A stretch of DNA of 14,824 nucleotides from Bacteroidota bacterium (GTDB taxonomy: Bacteria > Bacteroidota > Bacteroidia > Bacteroidales > JAADJA01), in the NCBI GenBank assembly GCA_024278155.1, contig JAJRTT010000067.1:1-14824 (forward strand). Direction: 5' to 3'. Positions 13,383 through 14,824 of the stretch are shown piece after piece. The notes below the pieces were generated by a model. The model did not search any database, had not been told where the DNA came from, and was given only the letters and a program-made list of their open reading frames with translations. Numbering within the stretch: the first letter of the stretch is position 1; every line of letters starts with the position of its first letter. A program made the translations under genes and the position numbers.

Positions 13383-14399
13383 TCAAAACGAATACCCGAT
13401 AGAAGTACTTATCCGGTAATCGGAATTTGCGGCATTCTCCGATGGAGGTTTGCTGTCAAAGTTCTCGTAAAACGAAAGGTTGAAGTACATATCGCTGATT
13501 ATCGTGATCTTTGCACTGATATTAAAATCGACCCTGTAACGGCCCGGTACCGTAAAACTGGGATAGGCGGTTAAATTTGAGGTAATGTTTATTTCAGGTT
13601 CCTGGAAACGGAACAAGCGGTACGACAAGGTAGCTACGCCATCAAGGTTCCAGCGCGACAAGGTAGTGTCGATATTGTATTCCTGATTGACCACAAGGCC
13701 TCCAAAAACCATTAAATTATTCGTATTGGTGTGCACCACCTCATTTCCGCCCACAAAAGAGGCCTGCACACGCAATTCGAGCCCCAGCTCCGAATTTTGT
13801 TCGCCACTCAAGGCCGTCCCTACAAACCAGGTTTTGCCCAAACGTTTAAAATATGACATGGTGAGGTCGTTCTTTTTTATATCGGATGTTTCGTCCTGGG
13901 CGGTCACCAAAGTATTTCCTTTCATGGCCATTTGATAACCACGGTGGACATATCGGATATCGGTGGCCCCACTAAGCTGCGAAAGTGAATTGGCCTTGGC
14001 AAAACTATATCCGATATCGACCGTCCCCGTCAGTTTCCTCCAAAAACCGTTTTTGATCGGGATGAATTCCACTACTTCTATCAGAGGGGTCAGGATGGTA
14101 TCGTTTAATGTGACAATATTGAGGTATTGATCCATATAGGAAGTGTCAAAAGACGCGAACCATCTCCTGCCATTGGAGAGCAATATGTCAAAGCTCTTTC
14201 CGGAATAAAAAGTGGATATCTTCTCGTACTTGACCTTTGCGGTGCCCACACCATAGGTTTTATAAGTCAGGAAGCCATACTTATACTGCCTTATTTCCCC
14301 CGAAACCCTATCGCCGTTCAGGAAATAAAGGGTATCGTTTTTTTGTGGGTAACCTTTTAGCCCAATGACAAGGAAAAGAAAAAGCATTCCGCTCCTCAT
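13383..14399 (-). CDS. DUF481-type outer-membrane beta-barrel protein
   Basis: 338 residues from the ATG at 14399, chosen because it opens a compact signal peptide (RSGMLFLFLVIGLKGYPQ, cleavage after YPQ). Two ATGs upstream (14432, 14423) would add polar residues in front. After the signal, residues ~20-75 form a small beta domain (DTLYFLNGDRVSGEI, YGFLTYKTYGVGTAKVKYEKISTF) typical of the N-terminus in this family. The remaining ~210 residues are alternating strands (GTVDIGYSFAKANSLSQLSG, MSYFKRLGKTWFVGTAL, YRVDFNISAKITI) ending in SIGYSF; a terminal Phe is the normal BamA recognition signal of outer-membrane barrels. DUF481 includes the E. coli salt-induced protein YdiY. Function is unknown. 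It is convergent with the efflux operon and divergent from the next gene, so it is likely monocistronic. Confidence 0.8.
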   Translation of the reverse strand: MRSGMLFLFLVIGLKGYPQKNDTLYFLNGDRVSGEIRQYKYGFLTYKTYGVGTAKVKYEKISTFYSGKSFDILLSNGRRWFASFDTSYMDQYLNIVTLNDTILTPLIEVVEFIPIKNGFWRKLTGTVDIGYSFAKANSLSQLSGATDIRYVHRGYQMAMKGNTLVTAQDETSDIKKNDLTMSYFKRLGKTWFVGTALSGEQNSELGLELRVQASFVGGNEVVHTNTNNLMVFGGLVVNQEYNIDTTLSRWNLDGVATLSYRLFRFQEPEINITSNLTAYPSFTVPGRYRVDFNISAKITIISDMYFNLSFYENFDSKPPSENAANSDYRISTSIGYSF

Positions 14400-14484
14400 A
14401 AGAATATTTGGGTACTTGCCCATTGCCAACATTTAAAACCGGTTCAAAAAAACACTCCTGGAACAACTCAATTCCAAGAGGGCG

Positions 14485-14492
14485 CAAAGATA
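14485..14492 (-). promoter_or_regulatory. Candidate -7 box for the DUF481 gene
   Basis: On the minus strand, 14492-14485 reads TATCTTTG, an exact TAnnTTTG match, about 85 bases upstream of the chosen start. A T-rich stretch, but no TTG, sits at the -33 distance. Confidence 0.35.
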
Positions 14493-14547
14493 GGAAATGA
14501 AACCCAATTGAAAAATTCTTTCTATTTTTACAAAAATATTTCCTGTT

Positions 14548-14824
14548 ATGATATTTAAAAAAACCGTTTTCCCCCTTTTCCTGGCATTGGCTTTCCATAC
14601 CCTGCTATTGGCCCTTCCGCAAGACAGGGACGAAAACAGGCTTGTCCTTAATTCGGGGGATACGGTTACGGTCCAGCCCCTGAAATTATCCGAAGTCAGT
14701 ACAAAAATCGAAGATGTAAGTACTTTGACGAATAAACTGAATAATAAAATAAGCGATAATTCCGAAGTAGGGTCCATCGACTCGATAATTACACAGAAGA
14801 GGCTTCTTGTTGAAGACGGGCTAA
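14548..14824 (+). CDS. Exported protein, N-terminal fragment, unidentified
   Basis: Open from ATG 14548 to the right edge (92 full codons). It starts MIFKKTVFPLFLALAFHTLL with a likely cleavage near LLALPQ, so it is exported or membrane-targeted. After the signal come RLVLNSGDTVTVQPLKLSEV and a polar, helix-prone region rich in N, S, D and K, ending QKRLLVEDGL. Large mechanosensitive-channel (MscS) proteins in this phylum can begin with a similar signal peptide plus helical periplasmic region, but no diagnostic domain is inside the window, so I do not name it. It is divergent from the DUF481 gene across a 148-bp gap. Confidence 0.6.
   Translation, partial: MIFKKTVFPLFLALAFHTLLLALPQDRDENRLVLNSGDTVTVQPLKLSEVSTKIEDVSTLTNKLNNKISDNSEVGSIDSIITQKRLLVEDGL

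Overview
The window looks like chromosomal DNA from a Bacteroidota species. Three things point there: promoter-like TAnnTTTG boxes in place of an E. coli -10, lipoprotein signal peptides on many envelope proteins, and family combinations typical of the phylum (DUF2339, DUF481 outer-membrane protein, GldI-like and Mip-like FKBP lipoproteins, a short XRE regulator with the NPDWLLFGKGEMF signature). The genus cannot be fixed from sequence alone. No rRNA, tRNA, CRISPR array, transposase or phage gene was seen.

Left part (1-4162): the C-terminal end of a DUF2339-type membrane protein overlaps a DUF3999-like envelope protein whose signal-peptide reading frame is broken by one base in a T run. A 438-bp AT-rich gap and an XRE-type regulator follow. 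The regulator converges on ndk (nucleoside diphosphate kinase) across a bidirectional terminator. ndk is divergent from nrnA (DHH/DHHA1 phosphoesterase). The intergenic gaps carry several unrelated palindromic repeats.

Middle (4163-6697): two adjacent FKBP-type lipoproteins, one GldI-like with a degenerate active site and one Mip/FkpA-like with a complete one, then sucC (succinyl-CoA synthetase beta subunit). The run ends in a strong intrinsic terminator.

Right part (6752-13339): a tripartite RND multidrug efflux operon made of a periplasmic adaptor lipoprotein, a 1051-residue HAE1/AcrB-like pump and a NodT/OprM-like outer-membrane factor. Both internal gaps of the operon are invaded. A palindromic repeat lies between adaptor and pump. 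A short AT-rich four-helix-bundle (23S rRNA intervening-sequence type) gene lies between pump and outer-membrane factor. That gene is bracketed by GGA-rich tandem repeats, and the two flanks form a 20-bp, 19/20-matching inverted repeat. This cassette-like arrangement is the most noteworthy structure in the window.

End (13340-14824): a convergent DUF481-type outer-membrane beta-barrel protein on the minus strand, then the N-terminus of an unidentified exported protein running off the right edge.
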